Shown here: in pieces, positions 17,402 to 26,302 of the stretch | Position numbering within the stretch: the first letter of the stretch is position 1 | Layout of the letters: every line of letters begins with the position of its first letter | Source: Bacteroidota bacterium | GTDB taxonomy: Bacteria; Bacteroidota; Bacteroidia; Bacteroidales; B39-G9 | Reading direction: 5' to 3' | Length of the DNA: 64,000 nt | NCBI GenBank assembly: GCA_015222055.1 | Contig: JADFUR010000020.1 | Span: forward strand, 1-64,000 | Notes under the pieces: model-generated | Databases searched by the model: none | The model's input: the letters and a program-made list of their open reading frames with translations, nothing else | What the model was told of the DNA's origin: nothing | Position numbers and translations under genes: made by a program

Positions 17402-19204
17402 ATGTCGTACCATGGTAAAATTTTAAGAATAAATCTTGAAACAAAAGAGATCAAAACTGAAGAATTATCAAAAGATCTTGCTAGAATGTATATAGGCGGA
17501 CGCGGAATGGGAACTAAAATTTTCTATGACGAAGTTGATGCTAAAGTTGATGCACTTTCCCCTGAAAATAAGCTTATATTTGCTACCGGAGCTTTAACTG
17601 CAACCACAGCACCTACCGGAGGAAGATATATGGTTGTAACAAAGTCACCGCTTACAAGCTCTATAGCCTCAAGTAATTCTGGTGGATTTTTCGGACACAA
17701 ACTAAAAAGTACAGGCTATGATGTACTTATTTTTGAAAAAAAAGCAAAAAAAGCCTGTTATCTATATCTGGATGAAGAAAAAGCTGAATTACGCGATGCC
17801 ACTCACCTTTGGGGCAAAGACGGCCACGAAACTACAGACATCCTAATGGAAGAAGTTGGAGAAAAAACAGCAAAAGTTGCCTGCATAGGACCCGCTGGTG
17901 AAAATCTTTCATTAATATCAGGCATAATGAATGACAAAAACCGTGCAGCCGGTCGTTCTGGAGTTGGTGCTGTAATGGGAAGTAAAATGCTAAAAGCAAT
18001 TGTTGTTTCTGGCAGAAAAAAAACACTCATTGATGACAAAGAAGCTTTCAAAACAGCGGTTAAACAAAGAGTTAAGATATTAAAAGAAAATGGAATAACC
18101 GGTCAAGGATTACCTGCTTTAGGGACAAAAGTGCTCGACAATATTTTAAACTCTATTGGTGCTTACCCAACACGAAATTTTCAAAAATCACAATTCGAAT
18201 TTGTCGATGAAGTATCAGGAGAAGCTCTAGTTGAAAAAGGCTATCTTGTAAAAAATGTTGCTTGTTATGCTTGCCCAATTGCTTGCGGACGATTAATTGA
18301 GTTACCACAAGGCAAAAAGGGTGAAGGACCTGAATATGAAGCCGGGTGGTCATTTGGTGCCCTGTGCGAAGTTCATGATTTGAATACTATTACTCAAGCA
18401 AATTTCTTATGTAACGAATTGGGCTTAGATTCTATCTCAGCAGGTGTAACTATTGCAACAGCAATGGAATTATATGACAGAGGTTATATTAAAAAAGAAG
18501 AACTGGAAAAAGGACCTGAACTGAAATTTGGAAACGCCGAAGCTATTCTTTACTACATAAAAAAAATGGGACAGAATCAAGGTATTGGAAAAAAATTGGC
18601 TCTTGGCTCATATCGACTGGCTGAAAGTTACGGACATCCAGAATATTCAATGACAGTTAAAAAAATGGAAATCCCTGCATACGACCCCAGAGGAATACAG
18701 GGTCATGGACTTGGTTATGCAACAAACAATCGTGGTGGATGCCATGTAAGATGTTATATGATTTCTCCTGAAGTATTGGGTGCTCCCGAAAAACTTGACC
18801 CTCAAGAATTAAAAGATAAACCAGAATGGGTGAAAACATTACAGGATTTAACTGCAGTAATTGATTCTAGCGGTTTATGTTTATTCACTTCATTTGCACT
18901 GGGTGCTCCTGATTATACAGAATTACTAAACAAAGCCACAGGTTTTAATTACTCTGTTGAGGAAATAATGCTTACAGGCGAAAGAATTTGGAATTTAGAA
19001 CGACAATTTAACCTAAAGGCAGGATTGACAGCGGCAGACGACACTTTACCTAAACGCTTGCTAGAAGATCCAATCCCTGCAGGACCAAACAAAGGACACG
19101 TACACCGTCTGGGCGAATTGCTTCCTCACTATTATGAAATAAGAGGTTGGTCAAAAGATGGAATTCCTACTAATGAAAAATTGAAAGAACTGAGTCTTTT
19201 ATAA
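17402..19204 (+). CDS. aor: Aldehyde:ferredoxin oxidoreductase (tungsten/molybdenum bis-pterin enzyme)
   Basis: AOR-family enzymes oxidise aldehydes to carboxylic acids with ferredoxin as acceptor, using a tungsto- or molybdo-bispterin and one 4Fe-4S cluster; they act in the cytoplasm and are characteristic of anaerobes. At 600 residues it is the usual length. The N-terminal domain has MYIGGRGMGTKIFYDEV and APTGGRYMVVTKSP. The cluster ligands appear as CYACPIAC (CxxCxxxC, about residues 289-296) plus a later Cys in DSSGLCLFTS (near 497), matching the spacing in the archaeal enzyme. PAYDPRGIQGHGLGYATNNRGG is the conserved pterin-site region. A palindrome overlaps the promoter. MoaD-like and ThiF-like genes follow, as expected for cofactor supply. 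Confidence 0.93.
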   Translation: MSYHGKILRINLETKEIKTEELSKDLARMYIGGRGMGTKIFYDEVDAKVDALSPENKLIFATGALTATTAPTGGRYMVVTKSPLTSSIASSNSGGFFGHKLKSTGYDVLIFEKKAKKACYLYLDEEKAELRDATHLWGKDGHETTDILMEEVGEKTAKVACIGPAGENLSLISGIMNDKNRAAGRSGVGAVMGSKMLKAIVVSGRKKTLIDDKEAFKTAVKQRVKILKENGITGQGLPALGTKVLDNILNSIGAYPTRNFQKSQFEFVDEVSGEALVEKGYLVKNVACYACPIACGRLIELPQGKKGEGPEYEAGWSFGALCEVHDLNTITQANFLCNELGLDSISAGVTIATAMELYDRGYIKKEELEKGPELKFGNAEAILYYIKKMGQNQGIGKKLALGSYRLAESYGHPEYSMTVKKMEIPAYDPRGIQGHGLGYATNNRGGCHVRCYMISPEVLGAPEKLDPQELKDKPEWVKTLQDLTAVIDSSGLCLFTSFALGAPDYTELLNKATGFNYSVEEIMLTGERIWNLERQFNLKAGLTAADDTLPKRLLEDPIPAGPNKGHVHRLGELLPHYYEIRGWSKDGIPTNEKLKELSLL

Positions 19205-19246
19205 TAATAAAACATTTAAAATTTTTACAATTATAATTAAATGAAT

Positions 19247-19289
19247 ATAATGTCAGCCCTTGATAAATAGCAAAAATGGCTGACATTAT
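19247..19289. terminator. Hairpin between AOR and the MoaD-like gene
   Basis: ATAATGTCAGCC (19247-19258) and GGCTGACATTAT (19278-19289) form a perfect 12-bp stem with a 19-base loop, about 45 bases after the AOR stop. The T content downstream is modest (ATTGTTTAT), so it may attenuate rather than fully terminate transcription into the moaD-thiF pair. Confidence 0.55.
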
Positions 19290-19344
19290 ATTGTTTATAA
19301 AAATCAAATAAAAAAAACAAGTTTTCATACAAACAAATATACTA

Positions 19345-19626
19345 ATGAAAATTCAAGTTAAATTATTTGCAACTTTACGTCTTAAACTAGGAGTAGCAGG
19401 CATAGAAATTGAAATTGATAATCCCGTTACAATAATGGAACTTCTAAAATTATCATCCAAAAAATTAAAATTTGATATTATTCCTGAATTAATTGAGGAT
19501 GGAAAAATAATGGTTGGAACAATACTTTTGATTAATGGAAAAAACATTTTTCACGCCCAAAAGCTTGAGACAATGATAACCAGGGAGTGCGAAGTATCCG
19601 TTTTTCCACCTGCAGGAGGAGGTTGA
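19345..19626 (+). CDS. MoaD/ThiS-family sulfur-carrier protein
   Basis: This 93-residue protein of the ubiquitin-like beta-grasp fold ends in PPAGGG. In MoaD/ThiS proteins the terminal Gly-Gly is adenylated by a ThiF/MoeB-type enzyme and converted to a thiocarboxylate that donates sulfur. MKIQVKLFATLRLKLG is the characteristic MoaD-type first strand. Here three glycines precede the stop. Its place between AOR and a ThiF-like gene suggests a carrier dedicated to the pterin cofactor of AOR, but cannot exclude another sulfur pathway. The Gly codons GGA GGA GGT also form the Shine-Dalgarno sequence of the next gene. Confidence 0.87.
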   Translation: MKIQVKLFATLRLKLGVAGIEIEIDNPVTIMELLKLSSKKLKFDIIPELIEDGKIMVGTILLINGKNIFHAQKLETMITRECEVSVFPPAGGG

Positions 19627-19628
19627 TT

Positions 19629-20306
19629 ATGGAAAGGTATTCAAGACATAAGACGTTTTTGGGGGAAATGAAATTTGAAAAAATAAAAAAAGCATCTGTG
19701 ATGGTTGCCGGTGCCGGAGGATTAGGATGCGGTGTGTTAGACCTATTGGCTCGCTTAGGTGTTGGTACAATACATTTTTTTGAATTTGATGAAATCAACC
19801 CATCCGATCTCAACCGTCAGGTATTATATAATTCAGAAGATATTGGAGCTTCTAAGTGCGAAACAGCTCTCAATAAATTAAAAAAAATAAACCCCAACGT
19901 TAATATTTTTGCACATTGCGAAAAAATAAACGAGAAAACCGAAATTCCAAAAGTAGATTTGGTTTTTGACTGCCTCGATAATTTTACTTCGCGATACATT
20001 CTCGATGATTTAATATTCCCCAAAAAAATACCTATGGTGCATGCAGGAGTGAGCACATATTTTGGTCAGCTTACCGTAATAATTCCCGGAAAAACCGAAT
20101 GTTTTAGAAAAACTATAAGCCTTAATGCTACTCAATTCGACAAAAAAATAAGCAAAAAAATATTCCCACCACTTGTAACAACCATGGCTTCACTCCAAGT
20201 ATCTGAAGGAGTAAAATATTTAACAGGCGATTTTAAAAATCTACTGTACAAAAAAATTCTTGTCGTTGACTTATTGTCTAACTCTTTTGATGTGATAAAA
20301 TTATAA
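19629..20306 (+). CDS. ThiF/MoeB/HesA-family adenylyltransferase
   Basis: This E1-like enzyme activates the C-terminal glycine of a ubiquitin-like carrier with ATP; its partner is almost certainly the MoaD-like protein encoded directly upstream. The 225-residue protein has the nucleotide-binding VMVAGAGGLGCGVLDLLARLGVG (about residues 21-43), the DLNRQ motif with its conserved Arg (near 58), and VFDCLDNFTSRYIL (Asp of the ATP site, about 115-128). The zinc-binding CxxC pairs of MoeB/ThiF are absent, as in some short HesA-type members. ATG 19629 is chosen over upstream codons because AGGAGG sits 8 bases before it and homology begins at RYSRHKTFLGE. The genes are separated by 2 bases. Confidence 0.88.
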   Translation: MERYSRHKTFLGEMKFEKIKKASVMVAGAGGLGCGVLDLLARLGVGTIHFFEFDEINPSDLNRQVLYNSEDIGASKCETALNKLKKINPNVNIFAHCEKINEKTEIPKVDLVFDCLDNFTSRYILDDLIFPKKIPMVHAGVSTYFGQLTVIIPGKTECFRKTISLNATQFDKKISKKIFPPLVTTMASLQVSEGVKYLTGDFKNLLYKKILVVDLLSNSFDVIKL

Positions 20307-20343
20307 AAGAAAGGACTTGTTTATTTTCCCTCACAGGTGCAAA

Positions 20344-20365
20344 ATTGCATCACGTTCCGCTTTTA
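20344..20365 (+). repeat. Copy A of a 22-bp direct repeat flanking an accessory gene
   Basis: ATTGCATCACGTTCCGCTTT with its neighbours recurs at 21611-21632 with three mismatches in 22 positions, in the same orientation. An outer dyad (ACTTGTTT...AAACAAGT) surrounds this copy. Nothing else is recognisable in the 20307-20686 gap. Confidence 0.5.
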
Positions 20366-20686
20366 AAACAAGTTGACAACCAAACCTTTCTATTAAAAAA
20401 ACAACAAAATATTTTTTAACTCACCCAAAATTTATAAATTTACCCGAGTAATAAAAACTGTACTACAAAAACAATATTTTTTCCTACAGCTTTTAGTAAA
20501 TGCCTTTTTTAAAAAGACATAAACGATAATTTACTATAATGGAATTAAGCGGCATTGTGAGGGTATTTAATTGTTAAAAAGCATATTATGAGCACTCTCA
20601 GAAATCAATAACCAAACGCAACAAATCAAAAATAATACGATTTGTTGAATGGAAGTAAAAAAATATAATTACTAAAATATTTACGG

Positions 20687-21538
20687 ATGGAATTTTTTTT
20701 TAAAGACCTGTTAAATACATATAGAGAACGTCTAAAAAGCACATTTTTTAGTTCATTTGTTTTAGCATGGATTGGTTGGAATTGGAAATATTTTTATATT
20801 ACATTATTTGTAAGCGAAGAAGCACTAAATGGTTATGCTAATAAATTTACTTATATGGCATCCATTGATACTAATAAATATATTTTATTAGTCTTTCCTT
20901 TATTGACTACTGTTTTATACATATTATTATTGACACCAATAAATTGGGGTGTCAACAGTTTTGTTGAGTTCTTTAAATTACAAGCAAAAAATACAAGAAT
21001 TAATATTTGGGAGAAAGAAAAATTTTCAAAAGATGAAGTTGCCAAATTTCGTAAAATGGATAAAAATGAGATAAAGGAAAAAGAAATAGAAATAGAGGAA
21101 TTAGAGAAAAGATTTACTAAAAAAGATAAAGAAATTGGTGATTTAAACGAAAAAATTGGGAGTTTACAAGGAGAAATTGACACTTTAAATAACGTTTCCA
21201 AAGCTAAAATGACTAACCCTATAGACAAAAATAAAAGTAAAGACCCAACTAAAAAAATAATTGATAGTGATTTTAATACGGATGAAGAAATAGCTAAATT
21301 CTTAAAATTTAGCTATTTTACTAAAGAACCAACACTGCCGAATATATATTATTATGATAAATTAGTAAATGATAATAAAATTTTTGATTTTGCCCTTTTA
21401 AAAAGGCATACTCAAGTAAGGGACTTTTTCATAAAGAATCAATTTGTTTTACTTCTTGAAGATGGCGAATATGCTAAACTAACTGAGAAGTTTCTTTCTT
21501 TTTATAAACGATATTATAAATATTTGAAAACTGAATAA
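20687..21538 (+). CDS. Membrane-anchored coiled-coil protein of unknown function
   Basis: I do not recognise a characterised family. The 283-residue protein has two transmembrane segments: about residues 18-42 (STFFSSFVLAWIGWNW...) and about 62-88 (YILLVFPLLTTVLYILLL). A charged coiled coil follows at about residues 115-170 (EIKEKEIEIEELEKRFTKKD), then a Lys-rich linker and a C-terminal globular domain (DEEIAKFLKFSYF to the end). The start RERLKSTFFSSFVLAWIGWNW resembles an N-terminal module I have seen in accessory-genome proteins, where it precedes variable C-termini. It is monocistronic and bounded by two copies of a short direct repeat, suggesting an inserted cassette. Confidence 0.65.
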   Translation: MEFFFKDLLNTYRERLKSTFFSSFVLAWIGWNWKYFYITLFVSEEALNGYANKFTYMASIDTNKYILLVFPLLTTVLYILLLTPINWGVNSFVEFFKLQAKNTRINIWEKEKFSKDEVAKFRKMDKNEIKEKEIEIEELEKRFTKKDKEIGDLNEKIGSLQGEIDTLNNVSKAKMTNPIDKNKSKDPTKKIIDSDFNTDEEIAKFLKFSYFTKEPTLPNIYYYDKLVNDNKIFDFALLKRHTQVRDFFIKNQFVLLLEDGEYAKLTEKFLSFYKRYYKYLKTE

Positions 21539-21610
21539 AATTTAAAAATATCAGATGCAATAATAAAAACACAAATAATCTTCATAACAAAACATCCCCG
21601 CCGGCAATCG

Positions 21611-21632
21611 ATTGCATCACGCCCCGCTTTCA
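21611..21632 (+). repeat. Copy B of the 22-bp direct repeat
   Basis: ATTGCATCACGCCCCGCTTT with its neighbours is the partner of the copy at 20344-20365. It is followed by GTTTTGCGGTTTGATAAGTT (21649-21668), also reminiscent of dispersed Bacteroidota intergenic sequence. The rest of 21539-21765 holds no gene. Confidence 0.5.
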
Positions 21633-21765
21633 AATTCAATGCGAGTAGTTTTGCGGTTTGATAAGTTATTGTTACTTTTTGTTTCATTATTAACGGATGA
21701 TACTAAAACACGGCACAATCCCCCACAAAGTTTAAAGTGGAATCATTACTGCATTTCACAATACC

Positions 21766-22668
21766 CTAAATTACCTCAAAATTTATAAAGTCAACAATTT
21801 TTTCTTTTTCAAAAGTATTAAACCACTTTATTGATTTATCTCTGTTAAACCACGAGAGTTGTCGTTTAGCATAATGTCGTGAATTTCTTTTTATTAATTC
21901 AATGGCTTTATCCAAAGTAATTTTATTATCGAAATATTCAAAAAGTTCTTTATAACCAACTGTATTTAAAGCGTTAAGGTTTTTATCTTTATAAAATTCA
22001 CGTGCCTCATCTTCCAATCCATTTTCAATCATTATATCGACTCGTAAATTTATTCTTTCATAAAGTTTCTGCCTGTCAATATTCAAACCTATTTTAATAA
22101 TATTAAAATCTCTTTTCTTCTTATTTTTTGTTAAGAAAGAAGAATACGGTTTTCCTGTCATAATAAAAACTTCGAGAGCCTTTAAAATTCGCTTAGGATT
22201 TTTCACATCTGCTGTTAAATAATAATCAGGGTCAATTTTATGCAATTCTGTTCTGAGGCTATCAATCCCTTCATTGTGAAGTCTGCTTGCTAAATTTCGT
22301 CTAACTTCATCATCAATAGTAGGTAAATCGTCAATTCCATTACACACAGCATCAATATACATTCCCGAGCCACCAACCATTAAAACATTGTTGCTTGTTT
22401 TAAAAAGCTCATTAAGCAAATCAATCACCTCAAACTCAAATTGACTGGCATTATAATAATCGCAAATAGATTTATTGGCAATAAAATAATGCTTTACTTT
22501 TTTTAATTGTTCATCGGAAGGAACAGCAGTACCAATTTTTAACTCTTTATATATTTGTCGCGAATCAGACGAAATTATGCAAGTGTTTAATTCCTTGGCA
22601 ATATCTATACTTAAATCAGTTTTACCAATTCCTGTTGGACCTAAAATTACAATTAAATTCTTGCTCAT
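21766..22668 (-). CDS. miaA: tRNA dimethylallyltransferase
   Basis: MiaA transfers a dimethylallyl group to N6 of A37 in tRNAs reading U-starting codons. The 300-residue protein begins with the P-loop VILGPTGIGKTDLSIDIAKEL (residues 6-26), followed by ISSDSRQIYKELKIGTAVPS (about 33-52), the VGGSGMYIDAVCNGIDDLP stretch (about 97-115), and NTVGYKELFEYFD with RNSRHYAKRQLSWFNRD near the C-terminus. All conserved residues I know for the family are present. It stands alone on the minus strand. Confidence 0.95.
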   Translation of the reverse strand: MSKNLIVILGPTGIGKTDLSIDIAKELNTCIISSDSRQIYKELKIGTAVPSDEQLKKVKHYFIANKSICDYYNASQFEFEVIDLLNELFKTSNNVLMVGGSGMYIDAVCNGIDDLPTIDDEVRRNLASRLHNEGIDSLRTELHKIDPDYYLTADVKNPKRILKALEVFIMTGKPYSSFLTKNKKKRDFNIIKIGLNIDRQKLYERINLRVDIMIENGLEDEAREFYKDKNLNALNTVGYKELFEYFDNKITLDKAIELIKRNSRHYAKRQLSWFNRDKSIKWFNTFEKEKIVDFINFEVI

Positions 22669-22830
22669 TGCTTATATGATAGGGATTTATGAATATTTGT
22701 AACTTATATTATTGATTGTCATTAGTAGTCATCGATAGTCGAACAAATAGATGACAGCGAAGCAAAATGACAAATCAAATTTCGCAAAATATAAGCACTC
22801 AAAGGATAAACTATAGCTAAACTCATAAAC

Positions 22831-23643
22831 CTAACGATGCAAATCTTTTAATTCACTTTTATCCTTTTTTTTCTTAAATTTCTTTTTATTTTTCATTCTT
22901 CCATTAATAATATTACCAAAACGATAACTCACAAATAATGAAACGAAATAAAAACTATTATCTTTAGTCGCCATTATCTTGATGTCGGCAGGAAAAACTT
23001 CTAGGGTAGCACCTAGTTCTATTGCATTTATTTTTTCATCTTTATTGCTATATTCAAAACTAGCTCCAACTTTTGAGAACAAACCGGGCATAACAGATAT
23101 CTCATTAAAGCCTTTAAAAAAAGAGGCTCTCTCATAAATACCAAAAACACTATGAATAGATGTATTAAATTTCTCAGTTTTTATTTCATAGGTATTAGTT
23201 GTAGATGAATATAAAACCTCGTAATAAATTGGTTTAAGAACGCCTATGGATGTACCAATGGTATAAAAATATCTTATCTCAACCCCACCTTTGTCGAGTT
23301 TGCTATACAATTTTTTTTGTTTTCCTAAACCAAAGCGGAAGCAGTAAAAATTATTTTTTTTGCCAAAAACAAAGCGCTTTAAATTGGGATAATTCGGATT
23401 TACAATTTTTATCTCTTTAGGATGTCTTATGCCAACAATATCAACAGTATAAAGTTTCTTGTTAAAAGCATCAATCATTTTACCATAGCGGTAATTTACA
23501 CCCCAACCGTTTGAGTTAAGGAGGAAACTGTAAGTACTCTCATTTCGTAAAAATATTTTTGCTTCGTCGTCAACATCTCCTTGTGAAAAAACTAATTTAC
23601 TAATAGCTATTAAGAATGCTAGTATTAGTAAATGCCTTTTCAT
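22831..23643 (-). CDS. Predicted outer-membrane beta-barrel protein, conserved hypothetical
   Basis: This 270-residue exported protein has signal peptide MKRHLLILAFLIAISKLVFS, cut before QGDVDDEAKIF. The mature part has alternating aromatic/polar segments (STYSFLLNSNGWGVNYRYGK; SFYFVSLFVSYRFGNII) compatible with a small barrel, then a strongly basic tail (KNKKKFKKKKDKSELK). I remember similar proteins in Bacteroidales without assigned function. ATG 23643 is preferred over an in-frame TTG three codons upstream because it gives a canonical signal peptide. Confidence 0.68.
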   Translation of the reverse strand: MKRHLLILAFLIAISKLVFSQGDVDDEAKIFLRNESTYSFLLNSNGWGVNYRYGKMIDAFNKKLYTVDIVGIRHPKEIKIVNPNYPNLKRFVFGKKNNFYCFRFGLGKQKKLYSKLDKGGVEIRYFYTIGTSIGVLKPIYYEVLYSSTTNTYEIKTEKFNTSIHSVFGIYERASFFKGFNEISVMPGLFSKVGASFEYSNKDEKINAIELGATLEVFPADIKIMATKDNSFYFVSLFVSYRFGNIINGRMKNKKKFKKKKDKSELKDLHR

Positions 23644-23797
23644 AAATATCAATTTAAGAAAATCAAAAATAATATTTGAAATATATTTTTATGAAATTTA
23701 AAAATAAATTACAGTATCTTGTTGTATATCAAATAATTTCAACAACAGAGAAATAAACATTATTCCCCAAATGAAATATAAAATAGTTAAAGAATCC

Positions 23798-23923
23798 TTA
23801 TGCTGGTGTTTCTACCTGAGCTGTGTTTATTTGACTATAAGCAGGACACTTTTTTGTGCTACAAGAGCTTAAAACAGTAACTATAATAACAAAAAATGCG
23901 AATAATAAAGCTTTTTTCTTCAT
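23798..23923 (-). CDS. Small 41-residue lipoprotein
   Basis: The minus-strand frame encodes MKKKALLFAFFVIIVTVLSS followed by CSTKKCPAYSQINTAQVETPA. It starts with a Lys-rich n-region and hydrophobic core and has lipobox LSSC with Cys at residue 21. The mature peptide is about 21 residues with a second Cys in CPAYS. The K/G-x-CPAY-S signature recurs, to my recollection, in tiny lipoproteins of other Bacteroidota, which supports a real gene despite its size. Function is unknown. It lies alone in a gap between an OM protein gene and the O-antigen-ligase-like gene, with a matching orientation. Confidence 0.72.
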   Translation of the reverse strand: MKKKALLFAFFVIIVTVLSSCSTKKCPAYSQINTAQVETPA

Positions 23924-24023
23924 TGTGAAAATTATTTAATTAAAAAAATATTTATGTGTTTAAATATACGAAATTTTAAATTTAGGGACTAAAAATAATT
24001 ATAATTTTTATATTTTAAAAATT

Positions 24024-26102
24024 TCACACGTTTAAAATAAACTCTTCAAACTTGATATTCTCTCGTTTTGACTTATTAAACAATCGAATAAGCCGTTTAT
24101 CATTATTTCTTATTTTTAATATTTTATTTCTTTTTGCTGAATTATTAATCTTTTTTGCCAAAACATCAATTTTCTTCTTTAAAATGGCTTTTAAAACAAG
24201 ATTATATTTTGGTGGTACAGGTTTTTGTTCACTACATCTATAAATTGTATTGTATGCTTTCTCATTTTTTCTTTTGTTAAAATAAACGATTGAAAGATTT
24301 ACCAAAGCATCTTTAAAATCAGGTGATATTTCCAGAGCTCTGTTATAATAATTCTCAGCCAGTTTATGCTCACCTAATAAATCACAGCAAGATGCAAGAT
24401 TGTTTAAGACCTGAATATGATATGGATGAATTTCTAACGCTTTTTCGTACTCGGTTTTTGCCTCGGCATATTTTTGCAATTGCGATAAAGCGACTCCTTT
24501 ATACCAAGCTATTGGGGTTGAATAAGGATCTAATGAATAGTAATTTCCCTCAATTTTATCAACTTCACGAATCTCTCTATTCCATCGACTAGCATATTGG
24601 TTTTTTATTACTTTTCTTGTCTGACTTTCACCATTAATCTTTTGTTTAGTAATAAAAAAAGAATAAGTACCTATCGCTAAACAAAAAAGTATTAAAATAA
24701 ATCTGTATTTATCTTTTACTCTAATTATTTTATTCTCTCTTTCGTAAAACAAAGAAACTATAATCGCAAAATATGCAAAAACAATAATGTTATGAGAAAC
24801 TCTCTCTTTAGGAAATGTGAAAAATGAAATTGTGAGGAAACCTAAAATGTTTATTGCAATCAAAAAGGATAATAACTTTTCTCTCTTGTCAACAGCAGTA
24901 AAAAATTTTTTAACAGATAATACTAAAACAAAAATAAATGCTGAAAAATAAAAAACGAAACCAATAATTCCTGTTTCACATAGCACCCATAAATAATCGT
25001 TATGAGATCGTTGAAAATGTTTTATACCTTGTTCAATATCTGTTTTAAATCCATTCAATCCGTATTTTGGAATATTTATTCGCCAGTTGCCGAGACCAAC
25101 TCCAAAAAATGGATTATCTTCAAACATTTTAAATGACTTATACCATGCAAGAATTCTAGTTTGTGCTACATTTGGATTTTCATTATTTAATATTAATTCT
25201 TTATCAAAATTTTCTTTATTTGTTATTTGTTCAACTTTTTCTTTAGCAACTTCGAGTATTTTACTGTCAGCGACATGTAAAAATCCTAGTGAAGAAAACA
25301 AACCTATTATAAACACAAAGAAAATATAAATTAAATAGCGTTGCTTTGAAGCATAAATTATTTTACCTTCCTTTATAAGATATATAACAAATAAAACTAA
25401 AGCACTAAATAATGAAACTCCTAAAGCAACCCAAACAGTTTTTGAAACAAGCATACCAATAAATCCCAAACTTAAAATCATGAGAATTATTGATAAAAAT
25501 TTCCAAAACTTATTAAAATAAACTATTCCATAAATTAAAAAAGGAAAACATAAAAACAGTGCGTCAGAAAATAAATTTTTGTTTCCCATTGTTGATTTAA
25601 CGGGCGTTATGGCTTGCACAAAATAATATCCTAAATCATTTTCATGACTACGGAAATCAGAAAAATCGACTTTCAAAAACTGAAAAACAGCAATTGTTAT
25701 TATAACAAAAGAAAAAACAATAAATGATTTTAATAATATGTCAATTTTAATTTTATCGCCTTGTATTGTAATAACAACAAAAAATAAAAATAAAATAAAA
25801 AGTACCGACTTAAAAATTTCGAAAACACTTTCATATCCATTAATTGCACCAAAACTTGATATTATTGAAGTAAGCAGATAAGCAGATAGAAGCAAAATTA
25901 AAATTGTGGCTTTTCTTCCTAAATAAATTTTTTTCTTATTTGTTAGCCAAACAATCGATAATAAAATAATTAATACAGATAATACTAAAACCCGAGGCAT
26001 CAAAATTCTATCAATAGTATGCGTAAAATACGTTGCAGGTAATACTATTGAAATAAAAAAGGCAATCAATAAAAAACTTTTATTTTTTAATATTTCTTTC
26101 AT
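24024..26102 (-). CDS. O-antigen ligase/polymerase-like membrane protein with TPR domain
   Basis: This 692-residue inner-membrane protein has about 12 transmembrane helices across residues 10-470. It includes the Wzy_C/O-antigen ligase region with a periplasmic loop carrying FFGVGLGNWRINIPKYG and FQRSHNDYLWVLCETGIIG (the conserved R-x-H-N-x-x-L pattern, about residues 345-375). Three to four TPR units follow (about 525-650: KYAEAKTEYEKALEIHP, HKLAENYYNRALEISPDFKDA), then a basic tail. The fold implies ligation or polymerisation of a lipid-linked glycan. The TPR extension would sit in the periplasm or bind partner proteins. No other polysaccharide genes lie next to it. Confidence 0.8.
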   Translation of the reverse strand: MKEILKNKSFLLIAFFISIVLPATYFTHTIDRILMPRVLVLSVLIILLSIVWLTNKKKIYLGRKATILILLLSAYLLTSIISSFGAINGYESVFEIFKSVLFILFLFFVVITIQGDKIKIDILLKSFIVFSFVIITIAVFQFLKVDFSDFRSHENDLGYYFVQAITPVKSTMGNKNLFSDALFLCFPFLIYGIVYFNKFWKFLSIILMILSLGFIGMLVSKTVWVALGVSLFSALVLFVIYLIKEGKIIYASKQRYLIYIFFVFIIGLFSSLGFLHVADSKILEVAKEKVEQITNKENFDKELILNNENPNVAQTRILAWYKSFKMFEDNPFFGVGLGNWRINIPKYGLNGFKTDIEQGIKHFQRSHNDYLWVLCETGIIGFVFYFSAFIFVLVLSVKKFFTAVDKREKLLSFLIAINILGFLTISFFTFPKERVSHNIIVFAYFAIIVSLFYERENKIIRVKDKYRFILILFCLAIGTYSFFITKQKINGESQTRKVIKNQYASRWNREIREVDKIEGNYYSLDPYSTPIAWYKGVALSQLQKYAEAKTEYEKALEIHPYHIQVLNNLASCCDLLGEHKLAENYYNRALEISPDFKDALVNLSIVYFNKRKNEKAYNTIYRCSEQKPVPPKYNLVLKAILKKKIDVLAKKINNSAKRNKILKIRNNDKRLIRLFNKSKRENIKFEEFILNV

Positions 26103-26193
26103 TCTAATAAATATATTATCAAATGTTTCGTTAATTAATTATATGTAACAAATGTAAAAACTTAATTTAAAAAAACTTAATTTTTATCAATCT

Positions 26194-26201
26194 TATATTT
26201 G
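26194..26201 (+). promoter_or_regulatory. -7 element upstream of the nitroreductase gene
   Basis: TATATTTG matches TAnnTTTG exactly, about 100 bases before the ATG of the nitroreductase-like gene. The long leader makes the assignment uncertain. Confidence 0.35.
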
Positions 26202-26302
26202 TTTGTTCAGTTTTTTTATTCATTTTTGTTCGTTGAAATTATGGATGTATTTAATTTAAATTATTACAATTTAACAAAAAAACAATATTAATATAAAAAA
26301 TT

